Below are positions 8,787 through 17,841 of a stretch of 64,000 nt of DNA, piece after piece. Source of the DNA: Gemmatimonadota bacterium (GTDB taxonomy: Bacteria; Gemmatimonadota; Gemmatimonadetes; Longimicrobiales; Gaopeijiaceae); the NCBI GenBank assembly GCA_029863525.1, contig JAOTVL010000001.1, positions 24,113 through 88,112 on the forward strand, in the 5' to 3' direction. The stretch's first letter is position 1. Each line of letters starts with the position of its first letter. Both the position numbers and the translations under genes were made by a program. The notes below the pieces were generated by a model. It searched no databases, was not told where the DNA came from, and saw only the letters and a program-made list of their open reading frames with translations.

Positions 8787-9629
8787 ATGAAGGGATACAC
8801 CACCCGCGAGGTCGCCGAAGTCCTCGGCCTTTCCACGTCCCGGATCCTCTCCTGGACCCGGCGGGGCCTCATCTCTCCGAAGCGAGGGCCACGGGGCGCG
8901 TACATCTTCTCGTTCCAGGACATCATCCTTCTGCGCACCGCGAGAGAGCTCTTGGACGCGAACGTGCCGCCGCGACGTGTGAGCGCGGCCCTGGAGGCCC
9001 TTCGAGACCAGCTCCCGGTGGGGCGTCCGTTGAGCGCCGTCACGATATCCGCTGTGGGCGATCGGGTGCTCGTCCGCGACGAAGAGGCCGTTTGGGAACC
9101 CGACTCAGGGCAATTGAGCATCGATTTCAGCGTTCACGAGGTCGCCGAGGCGACCACACCGATCGCCCGCGCAGCCCTCGAACAAGCCGGGCGCGACGAG
9201 GGGATGAGCGCCGACGACTGGTATGATTCCGCTGTCGACCTGGAGGCGGTCTCTACCCACGAGGCGATCGAGGCCTATCGACGCTCGCTGGAGCTCGATC
9301 CGACCCATTCCGACGCACACCTCAATCTCGGGCGACTCCTCCACGAGGAGGGTCGCATCGGCGAAGCCGAGGAACACTACCGCCACGCCGCGAGCGCCGA
9401 CCCCCATAGCGCGCGGGCATTTTACAACCTGGGGGTGGCGTTGGAGGACCAAGCGTCGACGACGGGCGCCATGGAGGCGTACGAGGCCGCGCTACGCCTC
9501 GACCCGGAGCTCGCAGTGGCGCACTTCAACCTCTCGCGGCTCTTCGAAGCCGAAGGTCACAGGGCCGAGGCGCTCTCGCATCTGGCCCAATACAAACGGC
9601 TCCTGGACCGTGGCGGGATCGGCGCCTGA
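8787..9629 (+). CDS. MerR-type HTH regulator fused to TPR repeats
   Basis: KGYTTREVAEVLGLSTSRILSWTRRGLISPKRGPRGAYIFSFQDIILLRTARELL followed by three or more TPRs (DPTHSDAHLNLGRLLHEEGRIGEAEEHYRHA...). Confidence 0.85.
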   Translation: MKGYTTREVAEVLGLSTSRILSWTRRGLISPKRGPRGAYIFSFQDIILLRTARELLDANVPPRRVSAALEALRDQLPVGRPLSAVTISAVGDRVLVRDEEAVWEPDSGQLSIDFSVHEVAEATTPIARAALEQAGRDEGMSADDWYDSAVDLEAVSTHEAIEAYRRSLELDPTHSDAHLNLGRLLHEEGRIGEAEEHYRHAASADPHSARAFYNLGVALEDQASTTGAMEAYEAALRLDPELAVAHFNLSRLFEAEGHRAEALSHLAQYKRLLDRGGIGA

Positions 9630-9642
9630 ATCCGCCCTATCC

Positions 9643-11151
9643 CTACTTCGCCCCGCCGAGCAGCGGCTTGACCTTGGGGCTGACCACGATCGCGACGATT
9701 CCCACACCGCCGATGATCATGGCCACCGTCCGGAAGAGGTCGGTCGGCATCATGTTCTCGAGCTGTCCTCCAACGAGCCCCGCGAAGAGGTTTCCGAGCG
9801 CGGCACCGACGAACCAGATGCCCATCATCTGACCGACCCGTCTCTTCGGCGAGAGCTTCGTGATGGCCGACAAACCGATCGGGGAGATACAGAGCTCGCC
9901 GACGGTGTGCAGGAAGTACGTCACCACGAGCCAAGCGGGCGACACGAGATTGTCGGGCGAAGCGTTCGCCGCGCCCCACGCGAGCACGAAGAAGCCCGCG
10001 GCGAGCCCGAGGAGTCCGAGGCCCGCCTTCATGGGAATGGAGGGATTCACCTGCCTGGAATCGAGCCAAACCCAGAGCATGCCGAACACGGGCGCCAACA
10101 GGATGATGAACCCTGCGTTGATCGACTGCAGCGTCGACGCCGGAATCTCGAATCCGAAGATGCTACGATCGGTGAGGTCCCGAGCGAAGAGGTTCAGAGA
10201 CGTCCCCGCCTGCTCGAATCCCGACCAAAAGACTGCGATCAGAAGGAACAGCCAGAAGATGACCGCCATCTTCTTGTTCTCTTCCGCAGTGTGGCCGCCG
10301 AGCGTCCAGACGTACACGAAGTAGCCGGCGACCAAGACCAACACGCCTTGGCCGAGCCTCGTGGCGATCTGCGTGATCGTCACGGGAATGGTTCCCGTGT
10401 ACACCAGGTACCCGAAGGCGGTCACGCCGGCGAGGATCGCGAAGAAGGTGCCGAAGAACTTCCTCGACATGGCCGCGACCTCTTCGGGCCGCTTGTCCGT
10501 CGTCAGGTGCCCGATGTCGCCGAGGTACGGCTGCCCAAGTCGGTATTGGATGAGTCCCAGGACCATCCCGATCCCGGCTGCGCCGAAGCCCCAATGCCAT
10601 TGATATCCCTCGCCCAGGAAGCCCGTGACGAGTGGGCCGAAGAACGCGCCCAGGTTGATCCCCATGTAGAAGACGGAGAAGCCGGCGTCCCGTCGCGCCC
10701 CACCCTCGGGGTACAGATCCCCCACGATCGTCGAGACGTTCGGCTTCAACAGGCCGGTTCCACAGATGATGAAGAACAGCCCCAGGAAGAACGTGAACGT
10801 CCCTGGCACCGCCATCGTGAAGTGACCGGCTGCGATGATCCAGCCTCCGACCCAAATCGCCTTGCGTTGACCCCAGAGGTTGTCCGCGACCCACCCGCCC
10901 GGGAGCGCCAGGATATAGACCAGGCTCGTGTACAATCCGTAGATCGCGCCAGCGGTGGTGACGTCGAATCCCATACCGGGGTTTGCCCCGATCGTGGCGG
11001 TCGTCATGAAGAGCGTGAGCAGCGCACGCATGCCGTAGTAGGAGAATCGCTCCCACATCTCGGTGAAGAAGAGCGTGGCGAGGCCGCGCGGATGGCCCAT
11101 GAAGGACTTGCCGCCCGTAGCGGTCATTGCAGCTTCCGACGTCGTGGTCAC
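9643..11151 (-). CDS. POT/PTR2-family peptide MFS transporter
   Basis: FTEMWERFSYYGMRALLTLFM, 12+ TM segments, GTGLLKPNVSTIVGDLY. Confidence 0.93.
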   Translation of the reverse strand: MTTTSEAAMTATGGKSFMGHPRGLATLFFTEMWERFSYYGMRALLTLFMTTATIGANPGMGFDVTTAGAIYGLYTSLVYILALPGGWVADNLWGQRKAIWVGGWIIAAGHFTMAVPGTFTFFLGLFFIICGTGLLKPNVSTIVGDLYPEGGARRDAGFSVFYMGINLGAFFGPLVTGFLGEGYQWHWGFGAAGIGMVLGLIQYRLGQPYLGDIGHLTTDKRPEEVAAMSRKFFGTFFAILAGVTAFGYLVYTGTIPVTITQIATRLGQGVLVLVAGYFVYVWTLGGHTAEENKKMAVIFWLFLLIAVFWSGFEQAGTSLNLFARDLTDRSIFGFEIPASTLQSINAGFIILLAPVFGMLWVWLDSRQVNPSIPMKAGLGLLGLAAGFFVLAWGAANASPDNLVSPAWLVVTYFLHTVGELCISPIGLSAITKLSPKRRVGQMMGIWFVGAALGNLFAGLVGGQLENMMPTDLFRTVAMIIGGVGIVAIVVSPKVKPLLGGAK

Positions 11152-11225
11152 GGCAGGAATCGTACTCCGTTGCGTGGGACGAACGCGATCGGCTCAGGCC
11201 GCCCGCGCCCTCGTAATCGGTGTTC

Positions 11226-11238
11226 CATTACAGTAATG
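11226..11238. promoter_or_regulatory. 13-bp inverted repeat CATTAC-A-GTAATG in a divergent intergenic region
   Basis: Perfect 6-1-6 palindrome, AT-rich against local GC, between genes starting at 11151(-) and 11330(+). Confidence 0.35.
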
Positions 11239-11329
11239 CAAGGTCGAGAGGGAAGATCGGACACCCGGGCGGCCCTCAACACGTAGGATCCGAGAAAAGG
11301 ACACGAACACGCCGGAGCGAGCGCGTACG

Positions 11330-11515
11330 ATGAATCAGTTGAACGACCTCATGGGCTTTCTCCTCGACAACCCGCTTCTCCTCGTGCCGTTGCTCGCGGT
11401 CGCGGCCATGATCGCGTTCGCGATCTTGAAGAAGTTGCTCAAGATGGCCGCTGTCGTCGCGATCGCAGGGGTCCTCTACCTGCTCCTCGTCGAGTATTTC
11501 GGCGCGGGTCTATAG
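11330..11515 (+). CDS. Small hydrophobic membrane protein (61 aa)
   Basis: MNQLNDLMGFLLDNPLLLVPLLAVAAMIAFAILKKLLKMAAVVAIAGVLYLLLVEYFGAGL; two TM-like segments. Confidence 0.6.
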   Translation: MNQLNDLMGFLLDNPLLLVPLLAVAAMIAFAILKKLLKMAAVVAIAGVLYLLLVEYFGAGL

Positions 11516-11539
11516 CCGGTACCCGCGAACGCGGCCGCC

Positions 11540-12367
11540 TCAGAACGGCAGCAAACGGGTGATGTTGAAGCCGAACCGCAATTCGTCCAGCTCGAACGGA
11601 CTGGGTGAGCCCCCTAGGAATTGCGTGGGGTTCATCCGTGTTTGGTTGGTGAAGACGAGCTTGAAGAAATGCCCTCGCGTTTCAAGCTCGATTCCGAAGG
11701 TGCCGCTATCATGCTCGAGTCCCGGCACCGATTCGCTGAAGATCCACTCGGCAAGGAAGCTCACGCCGTCCGCCACGTACGCCTGGCCGTGCAGCCCGAC
11801 CGCGACCGCGTTCTCGGGTTCCAGATCGAGCACACGCGGGTTACGGAGGTAGGAGGGCGCGACACCGACGGCGATCCGATCGCCGAGCAGCACGTTGGCC
11901 AAGAGCATAGCGTACTGCTGCGATTCGTTGTCCTCGCGTAGCTGGCCCGATCCGGGATCGGACAGCTCGACCAGGTCGGTGTTCCACGCCACGCCCCCCG
12001 CGAGCGCCAACGCGAGGCGCGCACCCCCGAGATCGGCGTCGGCCAGCCCGAATTTCGCATCGAGCTCGAGATTGTCGTCCAAGTTGCTTCGGACGATCCC
12101 GATCATCAGCCGCTCTGTCGCTTGATACGAGAGCCCGAACCGGATGAAGGAGGGACCGTCCACTCCCCAGAGCGCGGCCGCTCCGTCCGACACGGGCGGA
12201 AAGAAGCGATGCGAGATCTCGAAGAGAAGGTTTCCGGGTCGCAGCATCCGCGCGGTGGGCAGGTTGGCCGACTGCGTTGAGTGGAACACCTGCTGCGACC
12301 GGGCCTCGACGGTGAAAGAAGCCAGTGCAAGGAAGGTGGACACGAGTCCGAAGGCCATTCGGGTCAT
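11540..12367 (-). CDS. DUF5777-like predicted outer-membrane beta-barrel protein
   Basis: Signal peptide, LPTARMLRPGNLLFEISHRFFPP, alternating beta-strand pattern, C-terminal aromatic (RLLPF). Confidence 0.7.
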   Translation of the reverse strand: MTRMAFGLVSTFLALASFTVEARSQQVFHSTQSANLPTARMLRPGNLLFEISHRFFPPVSDGAAALWGVDGPSFIRFGLSYQATERLMIGIVRSNLDDNLELDAKFGLADADLGGARLALALAGGVAWNTDLVELSDPGSGQLREDNESQQYAMLLANVLLGDRIAVGVAPSYLRNPRVLDLEPENAVAVGLHGQAYVADGVSFLAEWIFSESVPGLEHDSGTFGIELETRGHFFKLVFTNQTRMNPTQFLGGSPSPFELDELRFGFNITRLLPF

Positions 12368-12398
12368 TCGCTCTTGCTCCTCTGTGGGTCGTTGCGTT

Positions 12399-14150
12399 TC
12401 AACGGCGCAGCAGGACGGTGCCCGGAAGGGCTCCGGTGAGTCTGCCCTCGTCCACGACGGACACCCCGTTCACCAGCACATGCTCGATGCCCTCATTGTG
12501 TCCACCAGGGTTCAGGATGGTCGCGTGATCCTGCACGCGGTCGTAGTCGAAGATCACCAGGTCGGCCGCCAAACCTTCACGGACGTAGCCGCGATCCTCC
12601 AGGCCGACGATCTGCGCCGGGAGACCCGTCGACGATCGTACGAAGAACGGAAGCGTGATCACGCCCTTCTCCCGAACGTAGGTCGCGATCTTGTGGGGAT
12701 ACGTTCCGAAGTAGCGGGGATGACGGCCGGGGGCCGGATCGGTCACGACCCCGCCGTCGGTCGACGTCGCCGTGTACTCCTGCCGCATGTACCGCTCGAC
12801 ATCCTCCGCGGACCCTGCGAGTCCCCTGAATCGTACGCCGGAGCGAAGCCGATCCGTCCCGAGCTCCACCGCGAAGCGGATCCCCTGCTCCACCGGCGAA
12901 ATGCCGTTTTCCCGTGCAATGTCGGCGAGCGTCCGGCCGACCAGCGAAGGATCCGTCGGAGACACCACGATCACGTGTCGGTCCGCGCCACCCTGGAGGT
13001 CGAGGATGTACTCGACGTCCGCGACCAATTCGGTCCTCAGCCCCGGGGTCTCGAGATGCCCGCGTAGATTCGCGGCCCGATCGGCCATGAGTCCCGGCCG
13101 ATTCCACATCGGATCGTCGAGTCCCCCACTCCGATCCGTCCCGACCGGAGCATAGTACCAACGTGGGATCACCTCCACCGAGCCACCGCCGAAGGTCTCG
13201 TAGGGATATTGGTCGAGGTAAACCTGGACCCCCTGTGCACGAGCCCGATCGATCGCCAACACATCGACGGCAGACTGCCCCCAGGTGGTCGGTCCCTTCG
13301 CCTTGATGTGCGTGCCCACCACCCGAATGCCCGCCTCACGCCCGATTCGGATCGTCTCGCCCATGCCGTCGGTGGCGGTCAACCGCCAGCCCGGCGGCCA
13401 CGTCGGCGGTGGCACGTAGTCCTCGACAATGCTCGGAGTGAGCCATAGGGGAAGAGGCGACTGACTCCGCTGGTGGGCGTAATAGAAGCCGTCGTACTCT
13501 CCAACGACCTTCGCCAGCGCGATCAGCTCTTCGGTTCCGGAGAACCGGCCGGGACGGTATTCAGGACCAGCGCCGAGTCCCCACGCCCCTTCCTCCATTC
13601 CCTGACGGACGAGGGCCTGCATCCGCCGAACCTCCTCGTCTGTCGCGTGCCGCTCGTAGTCGTCGCCCATCACCCGGCTCCGGACCGTCCCGTGACCGAC
13701 CATAGGGACGACGTTGGGTCCCGTGCCCCCGCGCCGATATCCGTCGATCTCCGCAGAAATGGGCCAGGTGGGATTCCGCCCGTCCGGACCTACGACGATC
13801 GTCGTGATACCTTGGCCTACGAGGTTGGCCGCCTCGCGCTGCGCTCGATCTCCGTCGAACAGTGCCCCGTCGGCGTGCGAATGCATGTCGATGAAGCCGG
13901 GGGCCACGTACAGGCCGTCGGCGTCGATGGTGCGATCCGCGAGGGCCGATTCGAGTCGACCAACCGCCACGATCACGCCGTTTCGCACGCCCACGTCCGC
14001 TCGTATGGCCGGGTTCCCCGACCCGTCGAGCACGGAACCGCCACGCACGACGAGGTCGAACGTCTGCCCAGCCAGCCCGGAAGGCGGGACGAACACCAGG
14101 CCGAGCGCCATCGCCACCCATGAAATCCGCCAGGACGTTTCCCGCGTCAT
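12399..14150 (-). CDS. D-aminoacylase / N-acyl-D-amino-acid deacylase (amidohydrolase superfamily)
   Basis: DLVVRGGSVLDGSGNPAIRADVGVRNGVIVAVG, APGFIDMHSHADGALF, GLAADLVIFDYDRVQDHAT. Confidence 0.88.
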   Translation of the reverse strand: MTRETSWRISWVAMALGLVFVPPSGLAGQTFDLVVRGGSVLDGSGNPAIRADVGVRNGVIVAVGRLESALADRTIDADGLYVAPGFIDMHSHADGALFDGDRAQREAANLVGQGITTIVVGPDGRNPTWPISAEIDGYRRGGTGPNVVPMVGHGTVRSRVMGDDYERHATDEEVRRMQALVRQGMEEGAWGLGAGPEYRPGRFSGTEELIALAKVVGEYDGFYYAHQRSQSPLPLWLTPSIVEDYVPPPTWPPGWRLTATDGMGETIRIGREAGIRVVGTHIKAKGPTTWGQSAVDVLAIDRARAQGVQVYLDQYPYETFGGGSVEVIPRWYYAPVGTDRSGGLDDPMWNRPGLMADRAANLRGHLETPGLRTELVADVEYILDLQGGADRHVIVVSPTDPSLVGRTLADIARENGISPVEQGIRFAVELGTDRLRSGVRFRGLAGSAEDVERYMRQEYTATSTDGGVVTDPAPGRHPRYFGTYPHKIATYVREKGVITLPFFVRSSTGLPAQIVGLEDRGYVREGLAADLVIFDYDRVQDHATILNPGGHNEGIEHVLVNGVSVVDEGRLTGALPGTVLLRR

Positions 14151-14222
14151 GCAGTCGCTCCCAGATCTTCGAGGCGCGCCACCTGCGCCCCGGTGCCCTC
14201 CCTCGCGGGCCCACCCCGCGGG

Positions 14223-14235
14223 GGTCGAATCGACC
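14223..14235. repeat. Inverted repeat GGTCGA-A-TCGACC in the divergent intergenic region
   Basis: Perfect 6-1-6 palindrome, followed by a GGGGG-CCG-CCCCC hairpin at 14242-14254. Confidence 0.35.
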
Positions 14236-14348
14236 GTCGGAGGGGGCCGCCCCCCCCGTTGGCCATTCGCTTGCCCTCACTCTTCCCCGTTGGACATCTT
14301 CGACGTCAACCTGGGCATCCACACACCCCCGCGCGAGGACCACTCGCC

Positions 14349-15707
14349 ATGGACATGCTGCAGTCGTTCGACCCAGCCACCGGCGAAGTCGTAGGAAGTG
14401 TCCCGCTCACTCCACCCGACGAGGTTCAAGACGTCGTGGATCGAGCGAGAACCGCGCAAGTCGAGTGGGGCGCGGTGGGTCTCGACCATAGAGCCCAGAT
14501 CCTCGCGCGAGCGGCGGATCTCTACGACGCGCGCATCGACGCGCACGCCGACCTCATCACCCGGGAGATGGGAAAGCCGCTCAAGGAAGCGCGGGCCGAG
14601 GCACATCGGTTGGGCGGCCCCGCCCTGGGGCGTGAACTCGAGGAGATCGTCGAGGCCCTTCGGCCCGAGGTCCTCGAGTCCGGGGGCGCCCGCTCGACCA
14701 TCCACCACGACCCCCTGGGAGTCGTCGGCGCGATCACACCCTGGAACTTCCCCATGGCCATGCCCAGCTGGATGGTCCTTCCCGCCCTCGCGGCGGGAAA
14801 CGCCGTCGTCTTCAAGCCGTCCGAAGAGACACCACTGTGCGGGCAAGCGTACGCGGACGTCCTCTTGGAGATCCTCCCGCCCGACGTGCTGCTGGTGATC
14901 CACGGCGCGGACGATCAGGGAAAAGCACTCGTCGCGTCGGACGTCGACATGATCGCGTTCACGGGCTCCCGCGAGGTGGGAAAGCATATCATGCGGGAGG
15001 CGAGCGGGACGCTGAAACGGGTCGTCCTCGAGCTGGGTGGGAAAGATCCGATGATCGTGCTCGACGACGCGGACATCGCGCAGGCGGCCGCCTTCGCCGC
15101 GCACAACTCGTTCCGAAACTGCGGACAGGTTTGCGTGGCGACCGAGCGGATCTTCGTGGTCGAGTCGATCGCGGACGCCTTCGAGGAGGCGTTGGCGGCT
15201 CTGGCGTCGGCGATGCGCGTCGGGAGTGGGATCGACGACGTCGACGTGGGTCCGATGGTGAACGCACGACAGCGCGACCACGTGCTGGCGCAAATCGAGG
15301 CCGCCGTGGATGCGGGCGCCAAGGTCCTTGCCGGAGCGAACGGACACCACGACAACTTCGTCACGCCCACAGTCCTCACCGGCGTTACGGATGAGATGGA
15401 CATCGGCACGGTCGAGACCTTCGGGCCGGTCGCCTGCGTGACCCGGGTCGCGTCGATTGACGAGGCCGTCCAGCGCGCAAACGATACGCCGTTCGGGCTC
15501 GGTGCCGTCGTCTTCGGCAAGGACGAGGAACGAGCCGAGGCCGTGGGTCGTAGGCTCACGGCGGGCATGGTCGGGATCAACCGCTCGGTCGGTGGCGTCC
15601 CCGGAACACCGTGGGTCGGTGCTCGTGAAAGCGGCTTCGGATTCCACAAGTCGCGCGACGGTCATCGACAGTTCACGCAAACGCGCGTGCTCACGAGGCC
15701 GGCCTGA
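14349..15707 (+). CDS. NAD(P)-dependent aldehyde dehydrogenase, succinate-semialdehyde-dehydrogenase-like
   Basis: TPWNFPMAMPSWMVLPALAAGNAVVFKPSEETPLCG, VLELGGKDPMIVLDDAD, NCGQVCVATERIFV. Confidence 0.92.
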   Translation: MDMLQSFDPATGEVVGSVPLTPPDEVQDVVDRARTAQVEWGAVGLDHRAQILARAADLYDARIDAHADLITREMGKPLKEARAEAHRLGGPALGRELEEIVEALRPEVLESGGARSTIHHDPLGVVGAITPWNFPMAMPSWMVLPALAAGNAVVFKPSEETPLCGQAYADVLLEILPPDVLLVIHGADDQGKALVASDVDMIAFTGSREVGKHIMREASGTLKRVVLELGGKDPMIVLDDADIAQAAAFAAHNSFRNCGQVCVATERIFVVESIADAFEEALAALASAMRVGSGIDDVDVGPMVNARQRDHVLAQIEAAVDAGAKVLAGANGHHDNFVTPTVLTGVTDEMDIGTVETFGPVACVTRVASIDEAVQRANDTPFGLGAVVFGKDEERAEAVGRRLTAGMVGINRSVGGVPGTPWVGARESGFGFHKSRDGHRQFTQTRVLTRPA

Positions 15708-17320
15708 TGGGCCTCGGACGAAACGTCCTCCTGCTCGGGACCGCCATCATGATGACCGCCTGTGAGCCCGGGCCCGTTCTTTCGGTAATCCCGGTCCCGA
15801 AGCAAGTAGAAGCGGCACGCGGTTCGTTCACGCTCGACGCAGGAGTCGGCATCGGTCTCGCCGATGCATCGGATGCATCGCTACGCGAGATTGCCGAGCT
15901 GTGGGCAGTCCCGTTTCGCCGGGGTGCGGCTCTTCCCTTCCCGATCGGGAGTGAGGGGGACATTCGGCTGGCCGTAGAGCCGGAGGCCACGGGAGTCGGC
16001 GCGGAGGGCTATCGTCTCGACGTCCGAAGTGACGGAATTTCGGTCGTCGGGACGGACCATGCCGGCGTCTTCTATGGCCTTCAGACGTTGAGTCAGCTCA
16101 TGCCGCCTGGGACGGAAGCGGGCATCGGATCCACGAGCGAAGGCGTGGAGATCGCGGCCGTCTCGATCGTCGACGAGCCACGTTTCGCCTACCGAGGCAT
16201 GCACCTCGACGTCGCGCGGCATTTCTTCGACCCCGATTTCGTGAAGCGATATCTCGACCTCCTCGCTCGCTACAAGATCAATCGTTTTCACTGGCACCTT
16301 ACGGAGGACCAGGGCTGGCGGATCGAAATCGACGCATACCCCAGGCTCATGGAAATCGCAGCATATCGAGACGAGACTCAGATCGGACACGGTAGCGAGG
16401 AGTTCCGCGGAGACGGGGAACGACACGGCGGCTACTACACGAAGGAGGAGATCCGCGACATCGTCGCGTACGCGAAAGCGCGTCACATCACGGTAATTCC
16501 CGAGATCGAGATGCCAGGCCACGCCCAGGCCGCGCTCGCAGCGTACCCAGAGCTGGCGTGCACCGAGGGACCGTTCGAGGTGGCCAAGACATGGGGCGTA
16601 TTCGAAGACATCTATTGCCCATACGAGGAGACGTTCGTGTTCCTCGAGACCGTCCTCACCGAGGTGATCGAGCTTTTCCCCGGCGAGTACATCCATATCG
16701 GCGGAGACGAAGCGCCAAAGACCCGGTGGGAGGAGAGCGAGTACGTCGAGAACCTCATGCAGCGCCTGGGATTCAACGATGTCGAGCAGGTGCAAGGCTG
16801 GTTCATCCGCCGCATCGAGCGCTTCCTGAACGACAAAGGGAAACGGATCATCGGATGGGACGAGATCCTCGAAGGTGGCATCGCGCCGAACGCCACCGTG
16901 GGGTCGTGGCGCGGCGTGCTGGGAGGTATCGAGGCTTCGCGAATGGGTCATGACGTCATCATGACCCCCTACAGCCACCTCTACTTCGACTACTACCAGT
17001 CGGAGGATCGTGAAAACGAGCCCTTCGCGATCGGGGGCTTCCTACCTCTGGACACGGTGTACAGCTACGAGCCGATTCCAGGACCGCTTCGGGCCCGTGA
17101 CGCCTCTCGCATCATAGGCGCGCAGGCCAACATGTGGACCGAATACATGAAGACTCCGGAGCATGTCGAGTACATGCTCCTCCCACGCATGCTCGCGCTC
17201 GCCGAGGTCGTCTGGTCGCCCGCCGAGAAGAAGGGTTACGAGGCTTTTCTGGGGCGACTCCAGTGGCACCTTCGACGATTCGATGCGCTTGGCGTGAACT
17301 ATCGCCCGCCGGATCGCTGA
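15707..17320 (+). CDS. Family 20 glycoside hydrolase (beta-N-acetylhexosaminidase), lipoprotein
   Basis: Lipobox-like MMTAC, HLDVARHFFDPDFVKRYLDLLARYKINRFHWHLTEDQGWR, catalytic HIGGDEAPK. TGATG overlap with the upstream gene. Confidence 0.93.
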   Translation: MGLGRNVLLLGTAIMMTACEPGPVLSVIPVPKQVEAARGSFTLDAGVGIGLADASDASLREIAELWAVPFRRGAALPFPIGSEGDIRLAVEPEATGVGAEGYRLDVRSDGISVVGTDHAGVFYGLQTLSQLMPPGTEAGIGSTSEGVEIAAVSIVDEPRFAYRGMHLDVARHFFDPDFVKRYLDLLARYKINRFHWHLTEDQGWRIEIDAYPRLMEIAAYRDETQIGHGSEEFRGDGERHGGYYTKEEIRDIVAYAKARHITVIPEIEMPGHAQAALAAYPELACTEGPFEVAKTWGVFEDIYCPYEETFVFLETVLTEVIELFPGEYIHIGGDEAPKTRWEESEYVENLMQRLGFNDVEQVQGWFIRRIERFLNDKGKRIIGWDEILEGGIAPNATVGSWRGVLGGIEASRMGHDVIMTPYSHLYFDYYQSEDRENEPFAIGGFLPLDTVYSYEPIPGPLRARDASRIIGAQANMWTEYMKTPEHVEYMLLPRMLALAEVVWSPAEKKGYEAFLGRLQWHLRRFDALGVNYRPPDR

Positions 17321-17340
17321 AGAAGTCGGAGGAGCGCTGC

Positions 17341-17841
17341 GTGCCCACCGGCCGTTCAAATGCCGACGTCGAGTATCGGGGTCACCGTCCTGGGGACATG
17401 GGATGGATCGTCCAACGACACGCCGAGTTGTATCACGCGTCGCACGGATGGGACGAGACGTTCGAGGCGATGGTAGCGCGGATCGTAGCGGACTTCCTGG
17501 GTTCGTATGATCCCGAGCGCGAACAATGCTGGATCGCCGAAGTGGCCGGGGAGCGCGCGGGATCGATCGCCCTCGTCGAACGGTCGACGACCGAGGCGCA
17601 GCTTCGGCTCCTCTTTGTCGAGCCGTGGGCCCGTGGACTCGGCATCGGAAAACGCCTCGTGTCGGATTGTGTGCGTCGAGCTCGTGAGATCGGGTACGAG
17701 ACGATGACGCTCCACACGGTTCGTGGCCTCGACGCGGCACGACATCTTTACGAGGCCGAAGGGTTCCAGCTCGTGGAGGAGCGCCCGGACCGGGCGTTCG
17801 GCCATGCGATCGTCGATCAAAGGTGGAGGCTGCGACTGTGA
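17341..17841 (+). CDS. GNAT-family N-acetyltransferase
   Basis: GTG start; LRLLFVEPWARGLGIGKRLVSDCVRRAREIGYETMTLHTVRGLDAARHLYEAEGFQLVEE. Confidence 0.85.
   Translation: MPTGRSNADVEYRGHRPGDMGWIVQRHAELYHASHGWDETFEAMVARIVADFLGSYDPEREQCWIAEVAGERAGSIALVERSTTEAQLRLLFVEPWARGLGIGKRLVSDCVRRAREIGYETMTLHTVRGLDAARHLYEAEGFQLVEERPDRAFGHAIVDQRWRLRL

Noticed and set aside
9223-11286. 687-aa plus-strand ORF
   Set aside because: Antisense shadow of the POT transporter; composition is Arg/Asp/His-rich and repetitive as expected from GC-rich reverse-frame reading.
14277-15680. 467-aa minus-strand ORF
   Set aside because: Antisense of the well-supported aldehyde dehydrogenase.
15881-16978. 365-aa minus-strand ORF
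   Set aside because: Antisense of the GH20 hexosaminidase.
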